64,000 bases of DNA, taken from the NCBI GenBank assembly GCA_949126835.1, contig OX421496.1:19911844-19975843 (forward strand), given 5' to 3'. Position numbers and translations under genes: made by a program. A model generated the notes under the pieces. It made no database searches and had not been told where the DNA came from. It saw nothing but the letters and a program-made list of their open reading frames with translations. Every line of letters begins with the position of its first letter. Position 1 is the stretch's first letter. The DNA comes from Anisus vortex. Lineage: Eukaryota; Mollusca; Gastropoda; Planorbidae. Below, piece after piece: positions 23,386 through 34,030 of this stretch.

Positions 23386-23592
23386 TTCAATGATAATTTG
23401 TCATTTATTATTACCTCTAAGTCCTTTGCATCTTTAGTTTAAGTTATATGGTTTCGGTGAATGAAGTAATTATGGCCATTGTTACAGTTCTCTACCAATC
23501 AGTAAGACTTGACTCCACTAATGTCAGGGATCAGAGGTACCAAAAATGTCTTTTTAGTAAATTAAGATGGTGAACTTCATGGAATGCTTTTT

Positions 23593-24056
23593 AAAATAAT
23601 CCAGTCATAAAATAATCCAGTCATAAAATAATCCAGTCATAAAATAATCCAGTCATAAAATAATCCAGTCATAAAATAATCCAGTCATAAAATAATCCAG
23701 TCATAAAATAATCCAGTCATAAAATAATCCAGTCATAAAATAATCCAGTCATAAAATAATCCAGTCATAAAATAATCCAGTCATAAAATAATCCAGTCAT
23801 AAAATAATCCAGTCATAAAATAATCCAGTCATAAAATAATCCAGTCATCAAATAATCCAGTCATAAAACAATCCAGTCATAAAACAATCCAGTCATAAAA
23901 CAATCCAGTCATAAAATAATCCAGTCATAAAATAATCCAGTCATAAAATAATCCAGTCATAAAATAATCCAGTCATAAAATAATCCAGTCATAAAATAAT
24001 CCAGTCATAAAATAATCCAGTCATAAAATAATCCAGTCATAAAATAATCCAGTCAT
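23593..24056. repeat. 16-bp minisatellite, 29 copies
   Basis: AAAATAATCCAGTCAT repeated exactly 29 times (464 bp). One unit has TCAAATAATCC, and a sub-block of consecutive units (about 23870-23905) has AAAACAATCC. High homogeneity suggests recent expansion. Confidence 0.98.
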
Positions 24057-24432
24057 ATAAAATTTATTTCATTATTATTCTCTAGTTCTTTAGACAAATT
24101 ATCTATTAAACCTTTTAATTGTGTTTCACGTGATCTGTTTTTTTCTGAAGCCGTGTTTGTGAGGACATAGTGTATTATGGGGATTTGTCTTATACTACTC
24201 TATGTAATATGTTCCAGTATTTGTTTGCATGTAATGATTGTAAATGTAACGAGTCCAAAATGTTCATGTTTATCTCATTTTCTTAAAAGATTGGTTACAT
24301 TCTCTTGTTTTCCAATCTTGAGGGAACTTTACATTAAAAAAGAACATTTTACAAACTGTTAAACCTTACGTTAACCATTCAATAAAGTCTTGTAAGCTGT
24401 TACTTCAAGACTTGTAAACATGATCACTTAAT
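24057..24432. other. No gene seen
   Basis: AT-rich unique sequence. Confidence 0.5.
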
Positions 24433-24632
24433 CAATGGCGTAACTCGAGGATGGCATAGAGGGCGGTCCTCTCAGGGGTCAACTTTTAGATTGGCACCAA
24501 AGTGACACTTTAAAATATATTATGAAGTTTATTAACTTACCAATAAAGGTAAACTAACATTCTTAAATAGGTGCCAATTTCGGCTCTCGCCTCTAAGCAC
24601 CCAGGGCGCCACTTTCCCAAGCTACGCCACTG
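24433..24632. mobile_element. 200-bp inverted-repeat element, CAGTGGCGTAGC family
   Basis: The left end CAATGGCGTAACTCG and right end AGCTACGCCACTG are imperfect inverted repeats; the inner part carries GGGCGCCACTTT as in the copy at 2051. It encodes no protein. No clear target duplication could be read, so the superfamily is open. Confidence 0.6.
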
Positions 24633-25014
24633 CACTGAGGCAATAGACATGTGTTCTTGTTTTTTTTTATGTTACTCAGAAACTGTTCGCAAAAGCTTCA
24701 TTGTTTTTTTTTCAGTATAATTAAAGGGGCGGTAATATATTGATTTTTACTATGAGATTGTCAGATGATGCGTCTCTCAGTAAGCTCTGCGTCAATTTCT
24801 GAACTAAATTCTGTTGTTCTATTTTATTTATTTTTTGTTTACCCCCTGGGTGTCTACCCCCCCCCCCCCTCCCCCGCAAGATGCTCCAATACAATGAACC
24901 ACGAGCATCATGTGTACGTCATCATTTGCATTGAAGCTGACGTCATAGCCTGCTATAATTCTATGTGTTGACATCGATGCTAATGTTTGACCATTGCGGG
25001 GGTCATAAAGTAGT

Positions 25015-25542
25015 CTATGGGGTTCTGTTGTTTTCTTGTTTGAGTTCTTAGCGCCACGTGACAAGACTAGAACTTCTATTCTATGGGGTTCTGTTGTTTT
25101 CTTGTTTGAGTTCTTAGCGCCACGTGACAAGACTAGAACTTCTATTCTATGGGGTTCTGTTGTCTTCTTGTTTGAGTTCTTAGCGCCACGTGACAAGACT
25201 AGAACTTCTATTCTATGGGGTTCTGTTGTTTTCTTGTTTGAGTTCTTAGCGCCACGTGACAAGACTAGAACTTCTATTCTATGGGGTTCTGTTGTCTTCT
25301 TGTTTGAGTTCTTAGCGCCACGTGACAAGACTAGAACTTCTATTCTATGGGGTTCTGTTGTCTTCTTGTTTGAGTTCTTAGCGCCACGTGACAAGACTAG
25401 AACTTCTATTCTATGGGGTTCTGTTGTTTTCTTGTTTGAGTTCTTAGCGCCACGTGACAAGACTAGAACTTCTATTCTATGGGGTTCTGTTGTTTTCTTG
25501 TTTGAGTTCTTAGCGCCACGTGACAAGACTAGAACTTCTATT
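25015..25542. repeat. 66-bp minisatellite, 8 copies, each with a CACGTG E-box
   Basis: Exactly eight 66-bp units starting CTATGGGGTTCTGTTGT and ending GAACTTCTATT. Variation is almost limited to TTTTCTTG versus TCTTCTTG. Because 66 is a multiple of 3 and the unit lacks stops in one frame of each strand, both strands carry a repeating open frame (22-residue units). Each copy holds GCCACGTGAC, a palindromic E-box of the USF/MITF/MYC type. Poly-C lies upstream (about 24857) and poly-G downstream (about 25598). I see no splice signals or start context making the ORFs credible. Confidence 0.95.
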
Positions 25543-26102
25543 GTCCGAAGGATTAGACTCAGATATTGTTATGGCGTATGTGTCTATAGGAGGGAGGGGG
25601 GGGGGGGGAGAATCATAGGAGCCGCTTCGGGGAAAAAATTTAGGGAAGATTAATAATAAAAACAAATCTTCTGTTCAGGATGAAACTGTACATACATTGA
25701 TTCAATGCAGTCGCTGGTATAAACTTTTTTTTTTAAACTGCGTCGCAGTAACATTAATTGAAAGCTAAACTCTCTTTGTAAACAATAATCATTGCCAAAA
25801 GAAGGTTCTTGAAAATTGGCTACAGTTAATAAAAGAAAAATTCCAATAGCCCCACCTCTTAAATCCTAGAAATTTTAAAATACACATTAGCTTGCCCAAA
25901 ATCCAACATTTTAAAATAATCTATCGGTTCCTTTAATCCTAGGTAAAATAATTCACTAGCTACGCCTCTTAAATCCTAGAAATAAGAATAATACAAATTA
26001 ACTCGCCCCAAAAATCCCGCCCCTAGACAGAAGTAAAAATAAATTTTAAAAAAAGTAAACTATCCAGACAAGACATTTAAGAAGAAAAAAGCTGTCTATA
26101 AA
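25543..26102. other. No gene seen
   Basis: AT-rich sequence with repeated TTAAATCCTAGAAAT-type short blocks near 25860 and 25970. Confidence 0.45.
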
Positions 26103-26143
26103 TGACGTCACGCCGCTGACTATAAATGACGTCACGCATGTTT

Positions 26144-26658
26144 GGCAGTAAGGGAATCAAACATTTGTGACGTTATATATGACGAGGTATGGCAGTAAGG
26201 GAATCAAACATTTGTGACGATATATATGACGAGGTATGGCAGTAAGGGAATCAAACATTTGTGACGATATATATGACGAGGTATGGCAGTAAGGGAATCA
26301 AACATTTGTGACGATATATATGACGAGGTATGGCAGTAAGGGAATCAAACATTTGTGACGATATATATGACGAGGTATGGCAATAAGGGAATCAAACATT
26401 TGTGACGATATATATGACGAGGTATGGCAGTAAGGGAATCAAACATTTGTGACGATATATATGACGAGGTATGGCAGTAAGGGAATCAAACATTTGTGAC
26501 GATATATATGACGAGGTATGGCAGTAAGGGAATCAAACATTTGTGACGTCATATATGACGAGGTATGGCAGTAAGGGAATCAAACATTTGTGACGTCATA
26601 TATGACGAGGTATGGCAGTAAGGGAATCAAACATTTGTGACGTCATATATGACGAGGT
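26144..26658. repeat. 47-bp minisatellite, 11 copies
   Basis: Units starting GGCAGTAAGGGAATCAAACA and ending ATATATGACGAGGTAT, period 47. The last three copies read GTGACGTCATAT where most earlier ones read GTGACGATATAT, giving three exact CRE palindromes. Two further TGACGTCA sites lie just upstream (26103-26110 and 26127-26134). The SINE at 26672 begins about 14 bp after the array. Confidence 0.96.
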
Positions 26659-26671
26659 ACAAGGCTTATTT

Positions 26672-26910
26672 TAGCGGGCACAGTGGCCGAGCGGTAGCGC
26701 GTTCGACTGGCGAGCCGAAGGTCCCGGGTTCGAATCCTGGTGCAGGCTAGGATTTTTTCCCGGGACTTTAGGGTGCCCCTGAGTCTACCCAGCACTAGTT
26801 GGGGTAAAGTAATGGCGGCTGGACATTGCGCTGGCCACACATCCCATCGTATGCCGTGGCTACAGAAACTGGTGAACGCTGCATCAGTTTGGTCCGAAGG
26901 GCACTTTTTT
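26672..26910 (+). mobile_element. tRNA-derived SINE, best full-length copy
   Basis: The tRNA-like head has an intact pol III A box TGGCCGAGCGG (26684-26694) and B box GGTTCGAATCC (26727-26737). The body has GGGTGCCCCTGAGTCTACCC, GGCTGGACATTGCGCTGGCC and CACCAGTTTC-complement sequence. It ends near GGTCCGAAGGGCAC and a T run. The family recurs at 13453, 28071 and 53601 (minus), with decayed pieces at 16435, 18540 and 55370. The head looks like a long-variable-arm (Leu/Ser-type) tRNA, but the rest is not tRNA, so this is not a tRNA gene. Confidence 0.9.
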
Positions 26911-28070
26911 TTTACAAGGGTGTTTAAGTAATGTGACGTTACATCAACAAAAACGTGCACTTTTTAATATGAAATTTCCACATTAACAAATCTCACTTTG
27001 TCAACTGCAGTAATTATATTGTTTATTATTGAGTATAATACTTACTCGATAAAGATCCACAAAAAAGTGAATTGAAACATGCTTATTGTAAAATCAGAAA
27101 TATGCTTTTATGGGGTGGGGGGGGGGGGGTCTTTGCTGTGTGCAAGGAGGTGGGTTTACAGAGCTTTGTGACGTCATATTGGAAGGGGGTCTGATTTTTT
27201 CGTGACGATGTGTCACGTGACGTCATTAATTTTGTAATTTTCTTTGCATCCACATATTTAACCACTGATCTTCTAGTGCATTAAGTTTAATGAGAAAATG
27301 AGATATTAGAACAAACTTGTATCGACTGCACGTTAAACAAATATTATGTTCTAAATGCAAACTGGAACTTCCCAAGTTTGATATTTTCTTATCAACTTTC
27401 TTCGACCCCGAATCATTGATCGAGTTGTGTTTGTTGTCAGTAATTTCAATAGTGTGCGTCAATACATTCAAAGAGTGAATAGAAACCAATCAACAAGTAA
27501 ACAAAAACTTTTATAAATTTAACCTTATCAAACTAGCATCGTATGTCAGCTATAATTTTATCTAATGGAGAATTATTACATGAAATATATATTTCTGTTG
27601 GAATAAGATATATACGGGTGAATCAAAGTGTATATATTTATAGGTAAACAGCTATAGAGCTATATGCCATCTTGTTCGACCTGATGTGTAATAGACAGAC
27701 CTACGCACGTTTACGAAAGATTTGTAATTTTACGAATTAATTTTACCTTTGTTGAACCCGATTACCATACAACGGCAATGAACAAAAATAGAAATTACGA
27801 ATTATTGTCGCCAATAGACTAAGAAATGATTAAAGTGTATTTTAGTTTCGACATCAATCCCAACTTTCCGCTCGATTTTTATTACAATTATATTAGATAA
27901 AAATTGATAAATGATAAGAAACACATTAAGACAAAGTACAGGAGATCTACTGTATAAAACTGTGACAAATATATAGCTTTATAATAGAGTTGAATATGGA
28001 ACTGCTTTTTTTATGCATTACGAGATGCATTCTAATTCACATTATGCGCATAAGTTAGCAAAAAGTAAAG
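26911..28070. other. No gene seen; two further CRE palindromes
   Basis: A poly-G tract (about 27114-27130) and TGACGTCA at 27169-27176 and 27218-27225. A stretch at about 27690-27850 (TAATAGACAGACCT..., ATTGTCGCCAA) resembles 54593-54700 and may be an old dispersed repeat. No gene is legible. Confidence 0.5.
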
Positions 28071-28332
28071 TATCCCGTCGGACCAAATTTATCCATAGGG
28101 CCGTTGAAGCAGCGCCCACCGGTTTCTGTGTCCACGGCATACTAGGGGGATGTGTAACCTGCACAATACCCAGACACCTTTACTTTACCTCAACTAATGG
28201 CAGGTATCCGTCAGAAGTGGGTAGACTCAGGGACACCCTCCAGCCCAAGAGAACAAACCTCAGTCTTCACCAGCATTTGAACCCAGGACCTTCGGTACGC
28301 CAGCCGCTGCCGCTCTGCCACCGTGTATGCCC
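28071..28332 (-). mobile_element. tRNA-derived SINE copy, minus strand
   Basis: Carries the 3' end (AAAAGTAAAGTATCCCGTCG), the GGGTAGACTCAGGGACACCC core and a diverged B box region (CAGCATTTGAACCCAGGACC). The A-box end, GCTGCCGCTCTGCCACCGTG, is recognisable. Same family as 26672. Confidence 0.85.
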
Positions 28333-28389
28333 ATATATGCGTATAAGCGTTATCCATTATTGGTTGAGCTATTCACAACATTCACACCC

Positions 28390-28539
28390 AATGGGCCGTA
28401 TTGCTGATGAGATTTAACACCCTTTCCCCTTATACAAGTCAATCTTTTATGACGCACTTGTAAATTTACAAGTCAGTCATAAAAGATTGACTTGTATAAG
28501 GGGCAAGGGTGTTAACTCTCATCAGCAATACGGCCCATT
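28390..28539. repeat. 150-bp near-perfect foldback (hairpin) element
   Basis: The left arm from AATGGGCCGTATTGCTGATG to CAATCTTTTATGAC is the reverse complement of the right arm ending ATACGGCCCATT, with only a couple of mismatches over about 66 bp. The centre contains the perfect 18-bp palindrome ACTTGTAAATTTACAAGT. A transcript would form one long hairpin. It could be a foldback MITE or a small-RNA hairpin. No clear target duplication. Confidence 0.9.
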
Positions 28540-30112
28540 ATTGTTAAAAAAGCAACGCAAAAAGTGAATGAAATTAAAAGTTAAACCAAACAAACAAAAA
28601 AACACGACACAAACTTCAACTAAAAAATTTTCTTCATTCACCTATTAATCCCTCACGGATTATAAAAAAAATAACATTATTTTAAAACATAATTGTCTAT
28701 AGTTCTTTTCCTTTTCTTCTTGCCTACAAAAACAAGCTTAAGTTAGGCCAGCATCGATCAAACGGTGTTAAATTGTGAGTCGCAGATTTCATGTTTCACA
28801 ATAAGTCTGCAAGGTTAAACAGAAGTGGGTGACTGTACATTCCACCTGTTTTTAATAATATTTTATACTGTTTAATTCCTTACAACGAAAAATGCGCAAA
28901 TATCGTGTTTTTGTCCTTAAACAATAAATTAATGTATTCATCCAGGTGAAGAAAAATTGAATTTTAACGTCAAGGTTTGTTCGCCATTTTTTTAAATGTT
29001 TCCCCATTCTGACGTAGTAGGTGTCTAGAGTTTTTGGCCTTAGCGAAGAAATAAAAACAGTTAATACCAGCTATATCTCTTTTACAAAGCTTGTTATCAA
29101 ACCCAATAATCAATAATTAATTATTTTTTTTTATCTTTCAAGGACAGGTAGAAACTAAAGGAAGAGGTGTTCTTTTTTTTTTTCAATTTGTTTGTTTTTC
29201 TCTAAAAACAAATCTATTTATGTAACGAGAGACAACTCTAATAGCAAATAAATTGTTATCTCCCCCTGTTTGATCGTTTTTTGTTGTTGTTTTTCAAAAG
29301 AAAAATAACCCAGCAATGAAAAGAGTACAGTTAAACTGGGTGGAACTCGGTCATTTATTTTATTTGATCCATATCAAATTATATTTCCACCATTGTCGAA
29401 CTAGGAATCTTTGAAATAAAATCTGTTTTGGTCACCTTTAGGTTAACAATAACCCAAGTCGTGCATTATCTTTGAAATCAAATATGTGTGCGCATTTCAA
29501 AATCCTCATTTCAAGGAAGGAAAATAAATAGAGATAAAACACTTTTTTAAACACTTTTGTGTTGACCTTGACCTTTTTAGACAGGAGAGACACAAGGTAC
29601 GTAATCGATTGGGTGAAAACGTTATATGCATAGACTTTCCGCAAATACATTTTTTAGTATATCATCTTTTTCAGCTGAATTTGTTAATTTCAAATAAATA
29701 AACGTAGCCTAATTACATCAACTATAATATATATATATTATAAATACGATGAAATTACAAACAATACATTTCGACCAAAGTTAATTCCCTTCAGTTTGCT
29801 TACGTTTACTTTTGGTCAATGGACATTTTGTTTTTTCCTGACTTGTTGTATCGCTGTGCAAAATATTGTTATCTAATATGTATGCTTTATACACAAGTTT
29901 TGTGTCATTTTAGTACCTCTCATAAACTCGCCGCTTTGGGTCCATGTCCTCCACCCTCTTCTGGCTACGCAATAGCCAACACGTATAGTGTCCAGAATCA
30001 TGCTATTTCTGTAATTAAATACTTTACTCAAGGGTCCCCATACTAACTTGATTCTCCCATAGTATGCTACTTCGTTTTGTGCCATTAACTTCGTTTAGAA
30101 GACTAGAGCAGG
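28540..30112. other. No gene seen
   Basis: AT-rich sequence with homopolymers. ORFs near 29438-30085 carry no recognisable motif. Confidence 0.5.
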
Positions 30113-30114
30113 AG

Positions 30115-30150
30115 TAGGCAACCTTTATAGATAATAGTGTGCCAAAATAG
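30115..30150 (+). mobile_element. hAT-like element terminus and satellite founder half-unit
   Basis: CAGGAGTAGGCAACC resembles CAGGGGTCGGCAACC at 3485. It is followed by ATAGTGTGCCAAAATAGC, which then enters the satellite at CTTTTCTAAATC. Compared with a satellite monomer (ATAGTGTTCTTTTCTAAA), this copy keeps about 10 extra bases (GCCAAAATAG). Confidence 0.55.
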
Positions 30151-33100
30151 CTTTTCTAAATCATTCAGCGTACCAACATCCTTAATGTCATAGTGTTCTT
30201 TTCTAAATCATTCAGCGTACCAACATCCTTAATGTTATAGTGTTCTTTTCTAAATCATTCAGCGTACCAACATCCTTAATGTCATAGTGTTCTTTTCTAA
30301 ATCATTCAGCGTATCAACATTCTTAATGTCATAGTGTTCTTTTCTAAATCATTCAGCGTACCAACATCCTTAATGTCATAGTGTTTTTTTTCTAAATCAT
30401 TCAGCGTACCAACATCCTTAATGTCATAGTGTTCTTTTCTAAATCATTCAGCGTACCAACATCCTTAATGTCATAGTGTTCTTTTCTAAATCATTCAGCG
30501 TACCAACATCCTTAATGTCATAGTGTTCTTTTCTAAATCATTCAGCGTACCAACATCCTTAATGTCATAGTGTTCTTTTCTAAATCATTCAGCGTACCAA
30601 CATCCTTAATGTCATAGTGTTCTTTTCTAAATCATTCAGCGTACCAACATCCTTAATGTCATAGTGTTCTTTTCTAAATCATTCAGCGTACCAACATCCT
30701 TAATGTCATAGTGTTCTTTTCTAAATCATTCAGCGTACCAACATCCTTAATGTCATAGTGTTCTTTTCTAAATCATTCAGCGTACCAACATCCTTAATGT
30801 CATAGTGTTCTTTTCTAAATCATTCAGCGTACCAACATCCTTAATGTCATAGTGTTCTTTTCTAAATCATTCAGCGTACCAACATCCTTAATGTCATAGT
30901 GTTCTTTTCTAAATCATTCAGCGTACCAACATCCTTAATGTCATAGTGTTCTTTTCTAAATCATTCAGCGTACCAACATCCTTAATGTCATAGTGTTCTT
31001 TTCTAAATCATTCAGCGTACCAACACCTTTAATGTCATAGTGTTCTTTTCTAAATCATTCAGCGTACCAACATCCTTAATGTCATAGTGTTCTTTTCTAA
31101 ATCATTCAGCGTACCAACATCCTTAATGTTATAGTGTTCTTTTCTAAATCATTCAGCGTACCAACATCCTTAATGTCATAGTGTTCTTTTCTAAATCATT
31201 CAGCGTACCAACATCCTTAATGTCATAGTGTTCTTTTCTAAATCAATCAGCGTACCAACATCCTTAATGTCATAGTGTTCTTTTCTAAATCATTCAGCGT
31301 ACCAACATCCTTAATGTCATAGTGTTCTTTTCTAAATCATTCAGCGTACCAACATCCTTAATGTCATAGTGTTCTTTTCTAAATCATTCAGCGTACCAAC
31401 ATCCTTAATGTCATAGTGTTCTTTTCTAAATCATTCAGCGTACCAACATCCTTAATGTCATAGTGTTCTTTTCTAAATCATTCAGCGTACCAACATCCTT
31501 AATGTCATAGTGTTCTTTTCTAAATCATTCAGCGTACCAACATCCTTAATGTCATAGTGTTCTTTTCTAAATCATTCAGCGTACCAACATCCTTAATGTC
31601 ATAGTGTTCTTTTCTAAATCATTCAGCGTACCAACATCCTTAATGTCATAGTGTTCTTTTCTAAATCATTCAGCGTACCAACATCCTTAATGTCATAGTG
31701 TTCTTTTCTAAATCATTCAGCGTACCAACATCCTTAATGTCATAGTGTTCTTTTCTAAATCATTCAGCGTACCAACATCCTTAATGTCATAGTGTTCTTT
31801 TCTAAATCATTCAGCGTACCAACATCCTTAATGTCATAGTGTTCTTTTCTAAATCATTCAGCGTACCAACATCCTTAATGTCATAGTGTTCTTTTCTAAA
31901 TCATTCAGCGTACCAACACCTTTAATGTCATAGTGTTCTTTTCTAAATCATTCAGCGTACCAACATCCTTAATGTCATAGTGTTCTTTTCTAAATCATTC
32001 AGCGTACCAACATCCTTAATGTCATAGTGTTCTTTTCTAAATCATTCAGCGTACCAACATCCTTAATGTCATAGTGTTCTTTTCTAAATCATTCAGCGTA
32101 TCAACATTCTTAATGTCATAGTGTTCTTTTCTAAATCATTCAGCGTACCAACATCCTTAATGTCATAGTGTTTTTTTTCTAAATCATTCAGCGTACCAAC
32201 ATCCTTAATGTCATAGTGTTCTTTTCTAAATCATTCAGCGTACCAACATCCTTAATGTCATAGTGTTCTTTTCTAAATCATTCAGCGTACCAACATCCTT
32301 AATGTCATAGTGTTCTTTTCTAAATCATTCAGCGTACCAACATCCTTAATGTCATAGTGTTCTTTTCTAAATCATTCAGCGTACCAACATCCTTAATGTC
32401 ATAGTGTTCTTTTCTAAATCATTCAGCGTACCAACATCCTTAATGTCATAGTGTTCTTTTCTAAATCATTCAGCGTACCAACATCCTTAATGTCATAGTG
32501 TTCTTTTCTAAATCATTCAGCGTACCAACATCCTTAATGTCATAGTGTTCTTTTCTAAATCATTCAGCGTACCAACATCCTTAATGTCATAGTGTTCTTT
32601 TCTAAATCATTCAGCGTACCAACATCCTTAATGTCATAGTGTTCTTTTCTAAATCATTCAGCGTACCAACATCCTTAATGTCATAGTGTTCTTTTCTAAA
32701 TCATTCAGCGTACCAACATCCTTAATGTCATAGTGTTCTTTTCTAAATCATTCAGCGTACCAACATCCTTAATGTCATAGTGTTCTTTTCTAAATCATTC
32801 AGCGTACCAACACCTTTAATGTCATAGTGTTCTTTTCTAAATCATTCAGCGTACCAACATCCTTAATGTCATAGTGTTCTTTTCTAAATCATTCAGCGTA
32901 CCAACATCCTTAATGTTATAGTGTTCTTTTCTAAATCATTCAGCGTACCAACATCCTTAATGTCATAGTGTTCTTTTCTAAATCATTCAGCGTACCAACA
33001 TCCTTAATGTCATAGTGTTCTTTTCTAAATCAATCAGCGTACCAACATCCTTAATGTCATAGTGTTCTTTTCTAAATCATTCAGCGTACCAACATCCTTA

Positions 33101-34030
33101 ATGTCATAGTGTTCTTTTCTAAATCATTCAGCGTACCAACATCCTTAATGTCATAGTGTTCTTTTCTAAATCATTCAGCGTACCAACATCCTTAATGTCA
33201 TAGTGTTCTTTTCTAAATCATTCAGCGTACCAACATCCTTAATGTCATAGTGTTCTTTTCTAAATCATTCAGCGTACCAACATCCTTAATGTCATAGTGT
33301 TCTTTTCTAAATCATTCAGCGTACCAACATCCTTAATGTCATAGTGTTCTTTTCTAAATCATTCAGCGTACCAACATCCTTAATGTCATAGTGTTCTTTT
33401 CTAAATCATTCAGCGTACCAACATCCTTAATGTCATAGTGTTCTTTTCTAAATCATTCAGCGTACCAACATCCTTAATGTCATAGTGTTCTTTTCTAAAT
33501 CATTCAGCGTACCAACATCCTTAATGTCATAGTGTTCTTTTCTAAATCATTCAGCGTACCAACATCCTTAATGTCATAGTGTTCTTTTCTAAATCATTCA
33601 GCGTACCAACATCCTTAATGTCATAGTGTTCTTTTCTAAATCATTCAGCGTACCAACATCCTTAATGTCATAGTGTTCTTTTCTAAATCATTCAGCGTAC
33701 CAACACCTTTAATGTCATAGTGTTCTTTTCTAAATCATTCAGCGTACCAACATCCTTAATGTCATAGTGTTCTTTTCTAAATCATTCAGCGTACCAACAT
33801 CCTTAATGTCATAGTGTTCTTTTCTAAATCATTCAGCGTACCAACATCCTTAATGTCATAGTGTTCTTTTCTAAATCATTCAGCGTACCAACATCCTTAA
33901 TGTCATAGTGTTCTTTTCTAAATCATTCAGCGTACCAACATCCTTAATGTCATAGTGTTCTTTTCTAAATCATTCAGCGTACCAACATCCTTAATGTCAT
34001 AGTGTTCTTTTCTAAATCATTCAGCGTACC
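30151..34030. repeat. 47-bp satellite, about 82 monomers, with higher-order structure
   Basis: Head-to-tail monomers of 47 bp containing TTTTCTAAATCATTCAGCGT and ACCAACATCCTTAATGTCAT, over 3.88 kb. Rare variants recur at fixed spacing. CAACACCTTT is at 31021, 31914, 32808 and 33701 (893 or 894 bp, that is 19 monomers). AATCAATCAG is at 31241 and 33028, GTATCAACATTC at 30311 and 32098, and AATGTTATAG at 31125 and 32912 (each 1787 bp, that is 38 monomers plus one base). The extra base comes from a monomer with a longer T run (about 30384 and 32171). The array stops inside a monomer (…GCGTACC) where the LTR element begins. Confidence 0.97.

Noticed and set aside
24828..25653. Repeat proteins of 205 and 232 codons on opposite strands
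   Set aside because: Both arise from the same 66-bp tandem unit being a multiple of three; being open on both strands argues against selection for either.
26672..26750. Possible tRNA gene
   Set aside because: A and B boxes are present, but the sequence continues into a SINE body that recurs elsewhere; no standard acceptor-stem closure was seen.
27690..27850. Dispersed repeat shared with 54593-54850
   Set aside because: Similarity is patchy; a real alignment is needed before calling a family.
30151..34030. CRISPR-like array
   Set aside because: Repeats are directly adjacent with no unique spacers, in a eukaryotic context; it is a satellite.
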